Source of the DNA: Pyxicephalus adspersus
Lineage: Eukaryota > Chordata > Amphibia > Anura > Pyxicephalidae
Reading direction: 5' to 3'
DNA: 64,000 nucleotides
NCBI RefSeq assembly: GCF_032062135.1
Contig: NC_092859.1
Span: 91,744,409 to 91,808,408, forward strand
The position numbers were made by a program, and so were the translations under genes. Positions 45,906-57,830 of the stretch are shown in pieces. Under the pieces are notes generated by a model. That model was not told the origin of the DNA, ran no database searches, and worked only from the letters and a program-made list of their open reading frames with translations. Each line of letters opens with the position of its first letter. Position 1 is the stretch's first letter.

Positions 45906-48564
45906 AAATAAGCAATGTGGGTTTTTTTGCTGCTACTCTTGTGAGTCCTCTCGAGAAGGTTGGCATTTCAGCTCGTGGCCTTGGTACTTGCCTATTGCTG
46001 TTAATGACAGCTGGCAGTTTTGGCCCTAAGGCACACAAAAGCTGCTGGCATTCTACCTGCTGTGCTGTAAACCTGAATTGAGATCTGGAGAACAGAAGGC
46101 CACACACAGAGCCCTAGCAAGGCAAAAATGGCAAAATATACATGAATTTATAACTAGCTTCTAAAGCAAGGTGAATATGGAAAAGGGGGCTTAACACACA
46201 TTACAAAAGTTACTCAGATTCCCCCACTTACCAGCTAGCATGCAAGAAACAAGTTGACAATATATTTTATTTTTTGCAACTTTGGATTCAGGTTCCATTT
46301 TAGAATCAGGATTCCCTATATTCCTCCTTTACACTCCATAAAATTGGTCACTGTTTCTTACAGAATTTTGCCCAGCAATATGGCATGCTGTGTATATCTA
46401 AATTTTCTGCACTAGCAATAGCTTGGAAGATGAACATCCAAGAATATACCAGGGGAGTGGTGTGGCCACTTTGTGCTCATATTAAAAGATATAGGCAAGT
46501 TCACTGGAATGACCAATATTGGGGCAGCAAGTATTATTAAAGGCAAACACATTTCTGCAATACATTAATATGAAAACTGTGTCTTAAAGACATCCTGGAC
46601 AGATGTGAAATGAGAGGATGATGAACCATGTAAAGCAGCAAGAAAATGCTGGTATATTGTGCCAGCTTGGTGAATGGTGCCAACACATTGTGGATATACC
46701 GTATACTGTGCACATAGTATGTTGATTTGATTATTCTTATTTACTATGCTTTTATGATATTTTACAATGAAAGAATGTATTTTGCTTATAGGGGAATACA
46801 TTCTTATTTTAAGTAGGTAATTTTTTTTTTGTTGTTGTTTTTTTCAAATGCATGTGTACACACATTACTGATTAGTGGTGGTTGGATAGCTCCAATTAGA
46901 ATCAATTGTAACCGAGACTGGTTATTCTGACCATACATCAAAAGTCTAATTTAGGCTATCTTAGTTGTAATTGCACAATACTTTAACATTCATTGACAGG
47001 TATAGTAGGCCACTGCATGATGACAGCTGACAGTTGGATTGGCCCTAATATTCCTCTTACTAGCAAGTTCTGTAGGACCAACAGCTGCCATTATCTAGTG
47101 GTTAGATTGTCTGAGCTGTACTATATATGTCAATAAAAGACAAATTCTGACTCAGATTTGCCAAAACCGTTCAGTGTATCTTGACTTGATTTGACTGAAA
47201 CAATAGAATTTAGGTGATCTGAGCACCCCTAATCACATGACCTGAAATGCAATGCTCTAAATGACTGCATATTCTATACAAGAGTCTGTAAACTCAATCT
47301 GTACACACACTATTTCACCAGTCTGACATCAGATTTGCATATCCGGAATAAGTTTGCTAATTTTAGTAAAAATGAAATAAGAAAAAAGATTTCCTGTTAA
47401 ATATAAAAATATCCAAAGTTTGGAATCCATACTTAACCTCTCTGCCAGTTTGCTATTAGATTGCTGCTATACATTACTGAACTAAGGTCTAGGAGGGTTT
47501 TAGGCCTAAAGGCATGCTAGGTACAGTAACAGACTGGTTTTTAAATGCTGACTAATGCTTAGACCCACTAGGGAGCATAGTGTAAAAAAGGCCAGAGTAC
47601 ATGTATTACATGACATTACATGCCTAGGGCTAATTAATCAAGAGAGAAATGAACAATGCCAAGATACCATATTTCCTTGTTTCAGTATAAATGACTGAAT
47701 CTTCTGCCAAAATAATAAATGGCATTGCTTTAATGAGTACAGAGTATTGCCTGTAAGATACAAGAAGTACTTGTGTGTGATTGAAACATTCAAATGCAAT
47801 ATGTTCTAGTGCGGATCATTAACCGTGGCAGAGTAATACAGTGCACACTGTAGACATATACAAATACCTCTGTGCTTCTTCTAAAAAGAATGCTTAAAAG
47901 TGCAACATTGCCTAAGGCAAATATTCTGTGCTTGTACACAAATATCTTTTATCTTTTCTGCTATAAAATTTTTAACTCTGGTGGAAACGGCCAGATATAC
48001 ATTGTATGTGCTTACAGTTTTGTGGTCATTCTATTATAGTACTGAACAACAAGTTCAGTATGTTATGTCAGGTTAAGACATTAACATGAATCAGTTATGC
48101 TGCCTAATTGTGTTACTGCTATATAATATCTATTCCACTAAATCCTGGTCATATAGAGCATTAGCCTGACAATTTTAGGGGCTTTCCCCATCATTTATGT
48201 TTACCACTTCTTTAGTATAGGATTTACAAGGTTAACTTTAGTGCATTCTGGACACTTCTTAAACCAACTTTGCTCAGGGCTTTAGAAAGACTTTGCACCT
48301 GGCTATAGAAAGTTAGTAGGCAATCACTGCCCTGCTGCATAACTTTTTGGGCCTATGACAGTTTTTGGTTTCTTTTTATGAGTAAATTGCAGTACAATTT
48401 AAATACGTAGAGAACTGGGCTTAGGGGGCAACTCCAAAAGAGGAAGGTTTCTCCCACACTTCACTATGGATCTAGGAGTCAACGAGGATGATGTTAGGTC
48501 AGCTATCAATGTTAAATGTATGGAAACGGGACGGGACAGCAGCTGGGAAGGATACATTTTGATA
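45906..48564. other. unassigned DNA, 2.7 kb
   Basis: No gene. A less AT-rich stretch (48420-48560) just left of the palindromic MITE is not recognised. Confidence 0.35.
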
Positions 48565-48645
48565 CATTTGGACCATAAGACGCAGGGACTTTTTCCCCCC
48601 ACTTCTGGGGGAAAAAAAGTGCGTCTTATGGTCCGAAAAATACGG
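48565..48645. mobile_element. 81-bp palindromic TA-flanked MITE
   Basis: The arms 'ggaccataagacgca' and 'tgcgtcttatggtcc' are exact complements; C-rich and G-rich inner arms also pair. TA lies at both ends (48563-48564, 48646-48647). The right end reversed reads CCGTATTTTTCGGACC, a common mariner-type MITE terminus. Confidence 0.7.
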
Positions 48646-48699
48646 TAATTCATTCTAACACGGGTACTTTAAAAGTAACCAAATGATATCTGGACATTA

Positions 48700-48927
48700 C
48701 AAATGAGAATTTGATGTATATGAGAATTTGTATTCTGAGGAATCCTAATGGTGAAACGCGTAAAGGACAAAAGATTAAAAGCACGAGATACATCTTTTAA
48801 GAGTTCATAGGATGCTTTCTTTCATGAAACAGCTTGTGATTAGTTGAAGTTTGTATGGCATTTTTGTATTTTACTATGTTTTATTCTGGAATTGTACACC
48901 AATAAATTATGTGATTTTAAAAAAAAT
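48700..48927 (+). mobile_element. retroposed fragment with poly(A)
   Basis: 'ttctgaggaatcctaatgg' and 'tgaaacgcgtaaagg' resemble a common amphibian repeat motif. It ends with AATAAA and a poly(A) run at about 48918-48926. The source is not identified. Confidence 0.4.
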
Positions 48928-51315
48928 GTAAGAGTTTAATATGTGGTACCATAAAATCCCAAAATCCAAACTAAGCTTGAAACTGGAATTAAAAACAATG
49001 TAATGAGGCATCAGAGAGTGATGTGACTCCGTGTATGCATTTCAATTTTGTATAACAACAACCACAAAAATTTTAGAAGAAAGGAGTATTTAGGAATGCA
49101 GATTGTAGTTTAATTGTTCAGGTAAGTGGCCGTACTTCATAGCCAGCACTATTAGTCAGATATAGTTGTGGAGGAAAATCCATTTGTGAAATGGGTACTC
49201 CTATTGTTCTTAATATTGGTCAAAAGTAGACCCGACCCCTGCACAGTAGCACATAGCTCAAATGTTTATAAAGGAAAAGTGGAGCCTGAGAGGCAGCAGG
49301 CCTTGGTAAGTAGATTTACACAGGTAGGGGCAATGGATATATGATTTTAATATGTGCAGTTATCCTTCGTGATATGAAGTTTTAGGAATTGGGGATTCTA
49401 CCAAGATTTATAAATAGATTAAGCTTTTCATACTAGAGGAAGAAACTAAACATGAAAATTGACTATATGACTGCTTACCGCATATACTATATATGTTTAT
49501 TTAAAAAGTAATAAAAATATAACTCTGTTCTACCCACCTTTGTCGAATGCTTTTGAATCCACTCTGAGACTTTGCTTTCATGATTTGCGTTGGCTGCATT
49601 ACATGACGCAAAGAATTTGGTGCACTGCTTTGCTTTTTACGTATTTTGTGCCATATGTGTTTTTATTTATGTTTGAGTAGTAATTCGATTAAACCATAAT
49701 ATGATATACATTGTTTTATTATCTAATACATAGTTTTCAGTGTGTTATTTGTAATGACAAGTGATAGAGGATGGTGCAAATTTTTAGGGTTTGCTTTGGA
49801 GATTAGAAGAAGGCCTGAGGCTGATCAGCCCATTTTAATTACATCGGTGTGTTGTAAGCTTTCATCAACAGCGACTTATTCTTTTGGCACAATTCCACGT
49901 GGTGCCTTATCCCTGTTTCTAAATGTCAGCACTTAAATTAAATGTCACTGCATAATTAATTATGCAGTCTACAAGTCACCCAATAGAATTTCTTTCTAAA
50001 ATTGCTCCTTTATACTTTATATGGATTTGAACATACCTGTATTGTTTTTACAGGCACCATGATGGCTATACCTATACCATATAGATAAATATACTATTAA
50101 ATATCCATTTTAGCTACATAATTGCACCTATTCAGTAAGGCAGTTCCAATTACACTGATGTTGTGTAAATTGTAGAAACCAATTTCTAATTGCCGTATTT
50201 AAAACCATAAAGATATAATTTTTAATTACATGCTGTGGACCAATGAAATTCAAATATTGGCATTGGTCTTTTCACAGATTACTGAATATAAGAAAAAAAA
50301 TATTGATATATATGTTTGTGTGTATATGTCTTGATATTATGGTTTTACAATAGGTTATCTTTGTTTTCTTCTTCCCAACTGTCAAAATAACAAATTTCTA
50401 TATGCTTTTTTTATGAATACACTTATCCTGCACATTCTCCAATAACTTGTCTACAAAGGGCAAACTGAAAACCTTGTCCCATTGTTGCCCTCCTGGGCCT
50501 ATGAATTAATGGTATCTGGGTTGGGAATATTTAAGCACAGACTAAAGGAGCAGAACCCTATATTTAAGAAATCTTTTTCATTTACTGTTTCACAAATAAT
50601 CTTTATATACCACAGGCATTTTTTTTATCTGCATTATTAGGAAACTGCTAGTTGCATTGTATGCCAGGGTTAAGAATATTATGTGCAGCTGAATAATAAA
50701 ACATCATTTTGATAATGTAAGCCTGTATGGTAGAAGGGGTACACAACACATGTATTATATCAAATGATCATGAATCCTCCAGAAAATTCCATTGCTTGCT
50801 GTTTCTTTTGATAAATCTGAATCACATTGTCTGCCCCTGCAGTTGTGACACTTTGATGTATGACTACTTATTTGTTACCTATTCTAATTCTCCGGGTATC
50901 TAATTACTCACTGATCCAAAAGAAATGCTGCAAGCTTTAATCATGCATGAGAAATATATGTATCTCTTTTAGTAAAGATAACACATCCCTTCAAAGCATA
51001 CTTTTCATAATGCAAACCTTACTTTCAAAAACACGGTTGGCTTTTTGATGCAAAAAAAAAAAAAAAAGATATGCTCACTATGTAACCAGTATGAAATGAT
51101 GTTACATAAAGGTTTTTTTTGTAAAAAGTAAAGTGGTAACAAAATGTAATCCATCTTACTTTGGAAAGTAAACATTTATATGAAAATAGTCCTTATATGT
51201 GTAATATAAAGCCTTCTACATGTTAGACTGGATTAACTGCATAGGGAAGTACCTGATAAATATAGGGTGCATTTTGAAATGTTTTCACTTAAGGTTCGCC
51301 CAGCATTTACCAGAG
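48928..51315. other. unassigned AT-rich DNA
   Basis: Contains the 22-bp perfect palindrome at 49947-49968 and a poly(A) run at about 51052-51066. No gene is recognised. Confidence 0.4.
49947..49968. promoter_or_regulatory. 22-bp perfect palindrome with homeodomain core
   Basis: The inner 20 bases read CTGCATAATTAATTATGCAG, flanked by A and T that also pair. TAATTA is a homeodomain core and ATGCA a POU half-site. An E-box CACGTG lies about 50 bases upstream (near 49900). Regulatory use is inference. Confidence 0.3.
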
Positions 51316-51381
51316 TTTGCATTTTTCACGTTGAATTCAGTTAGAAAATTCATTAATTTTTCTGAATCCATGGTGAAAAAT
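51316..51381. repeat. foldback repeat
   Basis: 'tttttcacgttgaattcag' pairs imperfectly with 'ctgaatccatggtgaaaaa' around an AT-rich loop. Confidence 0.6.
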
Positions 51382-51989
51382 GTTAAATTCTGGGTAAAAG
51401 TTAGGCAGTTCAATGTTTATTTGTTAACACTGGCAGACATCTTTTCTTGGAGTTTTTTTGTGGGGAAAAATCATATGGTTAGATTTTTATAGCTGATTCC
51501 TTTTGTTACTTTTTCATGGTATGGTAGTATACTCCTCTGTTCCCCTCCAAAGACTAAAACATACAAGTTTGAATTGGCTAAAAAAGGAAATTAAAAGGCT
51601 AAATATAGTAAGCTTTCCTGGAGAAAATCCTGCTCTCATTATCAAAAAACATTTACACAAATATTTAGTCTCTTATCATTGCTGGTTAGGAAAGAACAGA
51701 GTTAAACTGCAACAAAAATATGCCCAATTAACAAAGTTTTGGTCAAGACAGGTAACCTGTGATGATTTTCTCTCTTATATAACTCTATTTTGATCATATG
51801 TATGCACTAGTTGTCCCTCAAATGGGCTTGCAATCTAATGTCTCTACCATAGTTCAATTTCAATGTGTTGCATTTTTAGGGGATTCAGAATGGTGACAGT
51901 AATTTATTTTTAGAACACATACCCCTGTAACTGTACAGCTGAACTTATGTTCAGCCCAAACTCAAAAGGCAATACTACTTCACTTGAGA

Positions 51990-53059
51990 TATTCCAGTGC
52001 TGTGACCTGCCAGAATTTGGTACTTCCTACACCATTTCACTTGTATGAGTAAAAATAAGACCCTCAGGAATGGCGATCAGAAACCGTGGGTTGCTCTTGA
52101 GGAGGTAATTTCTCCTATCCCATTAGCGGGGGCCCCGTGGTCGCCACCTAATTTTCTCAAGCCTTAAACTTCCAATAATTGGGACTACTTTGGGTATTGT
52201 ACAGAAGCATTTTAAAGTTACTGAGCTTAGTACATACTCTTTACCTCTATCTCCTATCTTAGGACACCCAGGGTTCCAGCCTAGTCATTCAGATTTTAGA
52301 TTTCATTCTTGGAGGGAGATGGGGATCCTTAGAGCCTCTCATTTTCCCCGGGGTTCAGAGTGGATGAGTGTTTCCAACCTTCAAGCTGAACACTCCCTTC
52401 TAGAATTGGATGTTTGGCGTAGTATACAATTACACCACTTCCCTTCCTTTACCAGCTGAATTTGTGCGTCCTCTGTCAATTGGAGTCAGTTCCATAGTGA
52501 ATTCCCTCTGTCAATTGTGAAGTTCCATAGACAGTTCCCTCTGTCAATTGGAATCGCTACCATAGTCCCAATTCAGGGAACACTTTCGTGTGCATACCAA
52601 TTGCTCCTGACAGAACTCGCCCCTCTGTCTTTACCATTTATTACTAAATGGGAAAGAGACCTTAATGGTACATTTTACCCTGAACAACGGGAACGACTTC
52701 TATACACAGGACACAAGCCTGCATTTATCAACACATATCAGGAACAAAACTATAAACTACTCACAGAGTACAGAGTACCGAAAATTCTGGCCAAGATATA
52801 TCCAGGCGTAGAGGATCGTTGTTGGCGTTGCAAAACGAATGCTCCACATATTTTGGAATCTGCTGTGTTGACCCCCTTTTGGACAATTGGCAAATTGGCC
52901 AATATTGTAGAGGAATTGACAGATGTCAATATCCGTAGCAGACCTGAATTGGCACTCTTACATTTAAATGACTGGTCTAGAAAAAAGTATTATAATTTGT
53001 TTCTCAAGCACCTTTTGAATGCAGCAAAAGCATGCATTCCTTCACTGTGGAAACAATAG
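51990..53059 (+). pseudogene. L1 ORF2 C-terminal relic
   Basis: ORF2p is the endonuclease/reverse transcriptase that copies L1. Only the part after the catalytic domain survives. Early pieces read QKPWVALEEVISPIPL (near 52080) and LSPILGHPGFQP (near 52250). The frame at 52517-53059 (180 codons) has FITKWERDLNGTF, YKLLTEYRVPKILAKIYPG and the zinc-knuckle-like CWRCKTNAPHILES, ending with LLNAAKACIPSLWKQ and a stop. The pattern (KW..D, Y..L...., CWRC...H.., terminal A..I...W) is the usual order of L1 C termini in amphibians and fish. At least two frame changes and a triplicated segment near 52469-52566 mark decay. Assigned from recalled motif order. Confidence 0.75.
52469..52566 (+). repeat. three tandem units inside the L1 relic
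   Basis: Three units of about 33 bp each begin 'cctctgtcaattg' and contain 'ttccatag' or 'taccatag'. Confidence 0.8.
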
Positions 53060-53590
53060 ACTCCCCCCTTCTCTCTCCCACTGGCTCAGGTGGATCAACA
53101 AGATCATGTCGATGGAGGACCTGATTTCTACATGTGATGGGAAATATGATAAATTCCAAAAAATTGGTTTTACTGGATACAATACACTTCCACACAGGCT
53201 TATCTCTCGGTGATGTGTGAAGTTAACAGTACTGATGATTTATATTGATTATAAGTGGATGGTTGGATTGCAATTATATGATTCTAATACAACTGTATCT
53301 GGCCCTTATTCAGTCAGGCCGGTAATGCCATTTGCCCCTTTTTTCCTTTTTCTTGTTATGTCTACGTTGTCTTCTGTCTTTTCCCTCCTTCTCCTCCCCT
53401 TTTTCATCCCCCCTTCCCCCTCTACATTTTGGTTTGTATATGTTTATACAGTCATTTCACTTATTGTTTCCCTTTAGAATGTTTAGTTTATTTGTGGTTT
53501 CTTTTATTTTTATGACTATGTGTTTAACATTCTGTATTGTTTTAAATGACTGTATACTGAATAAAAAATAAAATATATTAAAAAAAAGAA

Positions 53591-54685
53591 CCTACTCGCA
53601 GAAAAATTAGGGAACAAAATGGACAATGTGACATAATGATAGACGTGTCTTCCTTTTTAATGGAGGTGCTCATTATTGAGGAGGAAGACACAGGCTTAAC
53701 ACTGCAAGCAACACTTTTATTGGGAAGCAATACTTACTTTAATCAAGTCTTTGTGCAGCTTTAGGAATTCAGAGAAGGTGTAAACCCAGTTTTCTTTTGT
53801 ATTTACCTGCCTAGGGTCTCATTGAAACCTTAAAAAGTTATTTTGGTATTGTGGAATTCATGGTGAACTTCTGCTTTACAGCCCTCTAGCTTTAAGCCTA
53901 CTGCTATTCTTTCTAAATTAATGTATTTCCCTAATATATCTATTCAAAAATAAATAAAATCTGTGATCTCTAACACATTCCATAAAAATGATTCCATTTC
54001 TTGTTAGGCTGCATTCCTATCCTTATGTTTTACTTGCTATCCTGTAATCAGGCTGTATTTTGCATAATAAATGTAAAACACTAAGTAAGTAATTGTTTCT
54101 TCTAAATGACTTCCTTTTAAAGTGCAGTCTGGTAAGAAAGTGCCCATAAATCAGGTTGTTATCATTAATGCACAGACAATATTAGAAAACATGTTCCCTG
54201 GATTTAACGCTGCTCAGCTTTAAACATCTCTTCTTTCTGGGAAAGGCTAATAAAAAGAAAAAAAAAGAATCAGAAGATGCGTGTTTTTCCCTTTGGAACG
54301 TATTATAATTGATTGATAACCTGGAAGGAAGACATATGATTAGTTTTATTGCCTGTTATTTCTACCATTGTGGTGTTTTTAGTTTGGGTTCAAACCAATT
54401 AAAACTATAGTTCATATCTTGGTCCCCAGGGATTCTAATAATCTTCTAGACTGCATTTGTCTTTTCCAATTCAGAAGATGGAAGGGAGCAATGATTCTTT
54501 TTAAACCCTTTATGTATACCTAAGTCTATTATAAAAGGAAAATATACCTGTTAATTGAGTTATATATGTTCAATTAATCAAAAAAAAGGGAACAGATATA
54601 TATTATATATGTTTTATATGTTTCTGTTATTTATTACAATAAAGACTAAAAACACATGTTTTAGGCAAATTTTTAAGGTTTTCAG
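53591..54685. other. unassigned DNA
   Basis: No gene. The block near 54110-54310 has enhancer-like words (tatcattaatgcac) but nothing decisive. Confidence 0.35.
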
Positions 54686-55080
54686 GCCAAGTTCAACCTG
54701 ATCTCCATAGTGAGTTGCAATGCCCTAAATGTGGTGACTCCCCTGTTTTGTTAATTCATGGCCTCTGGTCATGTATATATATCAATATTTTTGGACCTGT
54801 GTTGTAACATTCATAAAGACAGTGGTGGATACTAGTGCCCCTCTGTCCTCTGTAGCTATTTTTTGGATACTAGGAAGATACTGACCCTCTTCCTCCTTAC
54901 GAGAATGGGTCAACATATGCCTTTTTGCTGCTAGAAGGGCTATCATAGTCGCCTGGTACATCCGTATTTACCCAAAGCTGACCATGGTCTCTTTTCTCTG
55001 ATAATAATCATTTATAAGGAGGTGCTTGAAGCAGAGCCTTGGGATGACAGATTTGTTTCTCACCTCCTTCCAAGATGGTA
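54686..55080 (+). pseudogene. second L1 ORF2 C-terminal relic
   Basis: The frame at 54721 reads CPKCGDSPVLLIHGLWSC, the L1 C-terminal zinc-knuckle pattern (Cys-x2-Cys, then His and Cys). A neighbouring frame continues with FWTCVVTFIKTVV and SSVAIFWILG, then ARRAIIVAWYIRI near 54935, all in the family's usual order. Frameshifts separate these pieces. It differs from the relic at 51990-53059, so it is an independent insertion rather than a duplicate. Confidence 0.6.
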
Positions 55081-57614
55081 AAATTTTATTTGTAGACAGC
55101 TGGATGTTATAGAATGGTCAACGATTCTGGACATGTTTAAATATTCTAAATGGTATATTTTGAATATGAATAATTAAATTGGCCTTTTTTCCTCTAATTT
55201 TACCTCTCCTAGGGGTAATTCATCACTTAATCTGCCCGTTGATATAAGGTTGAGATATGCTGTTGTTTCTGCTGTTATTTTGCCTTTCCTTTAGGTTTGT
55301 TCAGTGCTAAGTTGCTTTAAGTTTGCTAAGTTTTTTGATTAGATTTTTAGTTCAAAATTGCTTGCAAAAAGAAGTTAACATTGGATAGGTCAATTTATTA
55401 TCCTTCATTTGACAGTCAACAGAATTTACATGCATCTTTCAGAATGCTTTAAGCAGTATCTGTGATGTGGTTTGCCATTTCTGCCACCTTCATTGAATTG
55501 GAAGTCTTAAAAAGTTAATAAAAATTAGGGAAGATCTCCCAGGTGGGGTCTTAGATGGAACAGGGGTACTTTCATGCCTTTTTGGGGCCTTAGTGCTATG
55601 TTAAGTTGACCTGACCTGACTGACCCTTCAAACTGCCACGCATTTTGATACATGACACCTGGACCATGGTATGTTAGAAAAGATCCTTCCATTATCATCA
55701 CCTGACAAGTTGACTTTGACCTCTATAGCGAGCTAGTATTACTGTTCCCTGGCACCTACAACAATCTTGTTGAAACTCTGTTCTCCAACTCCCACTTAGG
55801 GTCAGATGAGTTCATATTTATAATAATTGCTTTAAATGTGTCCTTGTTTTAAAATTACACACTGATTTTACAGTTTCATGCATGAGTACCTGTAGTCCAG
55901 GAAACATAGAGTTCATAGAGTGTTTACTGCCTTTTTATGCCACATTTAGGTAGATGATAAAGCACAACCTGGAACACTTCCAGGGATGCTCATTGACCGA
56001 CATTCTGCCTGTTTACATGATCGGGTCCTCACTGACTTAGATGGGTTACAGTTCTGTTCATACCAACTGCAAACCCTTCTGCGATTATCTGTTGCTGTTA
56101 CTTACTGTCCTGAATTACCCCAAAATTGCTTTACACTTTGTGTGTTCTCATTATTGTAGCAAGGAGGTGTGTATAGTTGAATACAGGGAGTTTTATCTAA
56201 TTGACATGTGGTAGACATGCAGAAACACAGTTTGTATAATTCTAGAAGAGGGCTGCTGTTTCCTAATTTGTGTCACTTGTTGTTACAATCACTTTATGCC
56301 AATATAGCAAAATAATAATAAAATAAGGGCACAACTGTTGATATTCCTCCTTTATTTCATAAGGAACAGCCTTTTGTCTGACCATTTACAATCTAATTTG
56401 TGGTTTAGCAATACCATACACAGCTGAAAGTCATCTTTCCTATTCTTCCCTCCATCCCTTATAAAATGACCCCTTCTCATTACTACATACATTTCCCTTT
56501 TTTATTTAAAGTTAGTTTTTATTAAAATAAAACCCATGACAGTTAGTGGCCTTCCCATGCCATTTGATGCATTTGTCTTCTGTACTAACTCCCCTAAGAC
56601 CATAAGAACCCACCAAAGTTTAATATACATTGACTTCAATGGTGTTGGTTTTTGGCCTGAACCTAAACATTGGGATATGAGTAGCCAACCAACTTTCAGT
56701 AAAACCACTCCCTGTGCTCAATTATTAACCACTTTTTATGCTCTTCAAGATAATCCACTCCCGATAAAATGCATTATTGTGCCCCACATTCTTGTTTAGT
56801 ACCTTAGTTTTTGGCTACAAACTGCCACAATACATTTAGCTCCTATCTTTTCTGTACAAGCCATTTAACCTGGATGGCCTTCTTAAATTGCTTTACTTGC
56901 AAATGATCACAAAGCTTCCATAATTCATTACATCCTGTTCTCAATGTTCCTAGACCCCATTTGAAAAGTTATGCAAAACCTCTAATGGCACACAAAACTA
57001 GCCTCATCCAAAGCATAGGAATACAATTTTAAACTAATGGTACCAATGCTACTTCCTTGCTCTCCACCCTATGCTTCTTGGATTGACGTTGTACTCTAAA
57101 AACAGTTGTTTTTTGTCTCCACACTTTATCCCTGTAATTAGAAATCCTCTTGAAAGTTGAAAATTTGAATGACATTATGCACATGGAAAATCTTATAGTC
57201 ACATATAAATATAGAAAAGATGAGTATTTGATCACTTGGATGGTTTGTATCCATTGCCATGTTTACTAAAATATATTAGACTTCACCTATAACTTTAGTT
57301 AAGCTTCAGTGATGTAGGTTACACCTGCACTTGTATGTTATCATTCTGATTGTGGTATTGATGATTTGGCAATATCAGGCTGTAAAGTTGGAAGAGACTG
57401 TTTTCTTACTAATAAGTTTTCTTAGCATTATTCTGCTAGTCTCTAAACAACTTCATTCCTTTTTTGAGGCCAAACCTGCTTGGCATTTTATTTGTTTTTT
57501 GAAAGCCAGCTTTACCATTCCAGGTATGTATTACCTGTCTTGGGCTTTATATCCAGAGGATGTTGCAGATAATCGTAACATTGTTTAGCTTCCTCTTCAT
57601 CTGCATCAGTTAGA
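55081..57614. other. unassigned DNA, 2.5 kb
   Basis: A stretch near 56530-56700 ('cattgacttcaatgg') looks like dispersed repeat material. No gene is recognised. Confidence 0.35.
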
Positions 57615-57830
57615 TCATAAACCTGGATCACTACGGGGTAAATGGCTTACTTTACACATACAGTGAGAACATTCTGTCATTGATTGATTATAACCAAGGA
57701 TTTGGTGGTCATCTGATATTAAACTACCACTTTCAGTCCATCTTACTTCACTAATTCCCAAGATGTCAATATTTAGTCTATGCATCACACCTTTAAACAG
57801 ATCAAGTTTTCTTTGATTCATAGATATAAC
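57615..57830 (-). pseudogene. RTE/BovB-like LINE endonuclease fragment
   Basis: The 68-codon frame reads MNQRKLDLFKGVMHRLNID, then ILGISEVRWTESGSL and SDDHQILGY. The motif 'DILGISE.RWT.SG' is the second conserved block of the APE-like endonuclease that nicks target DNA in RTE and related LINEs; the Glu is a metal ligand. Only this block remains. A host gene derived from such a domain is conceivable, but no flanking coding sequence is seen. Confidence 0.65.

Larger units (their letters stand above)
51503..53590 (+). mobile_element. L1-type LINE relic with 3' end
   Basis: An open stretch at 51503-51793 may be the linker before reverse transcriptase (low certainty). From about 51990 to 53059 the C-terminal third of L1 ORF2 is clear. 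It is followed by a pyrimidine-rich 3' region and an A-rich end 'tgaataaaaaataaaatata'. The reverse-transcriptase core is deleted. Confidence 0.7.
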
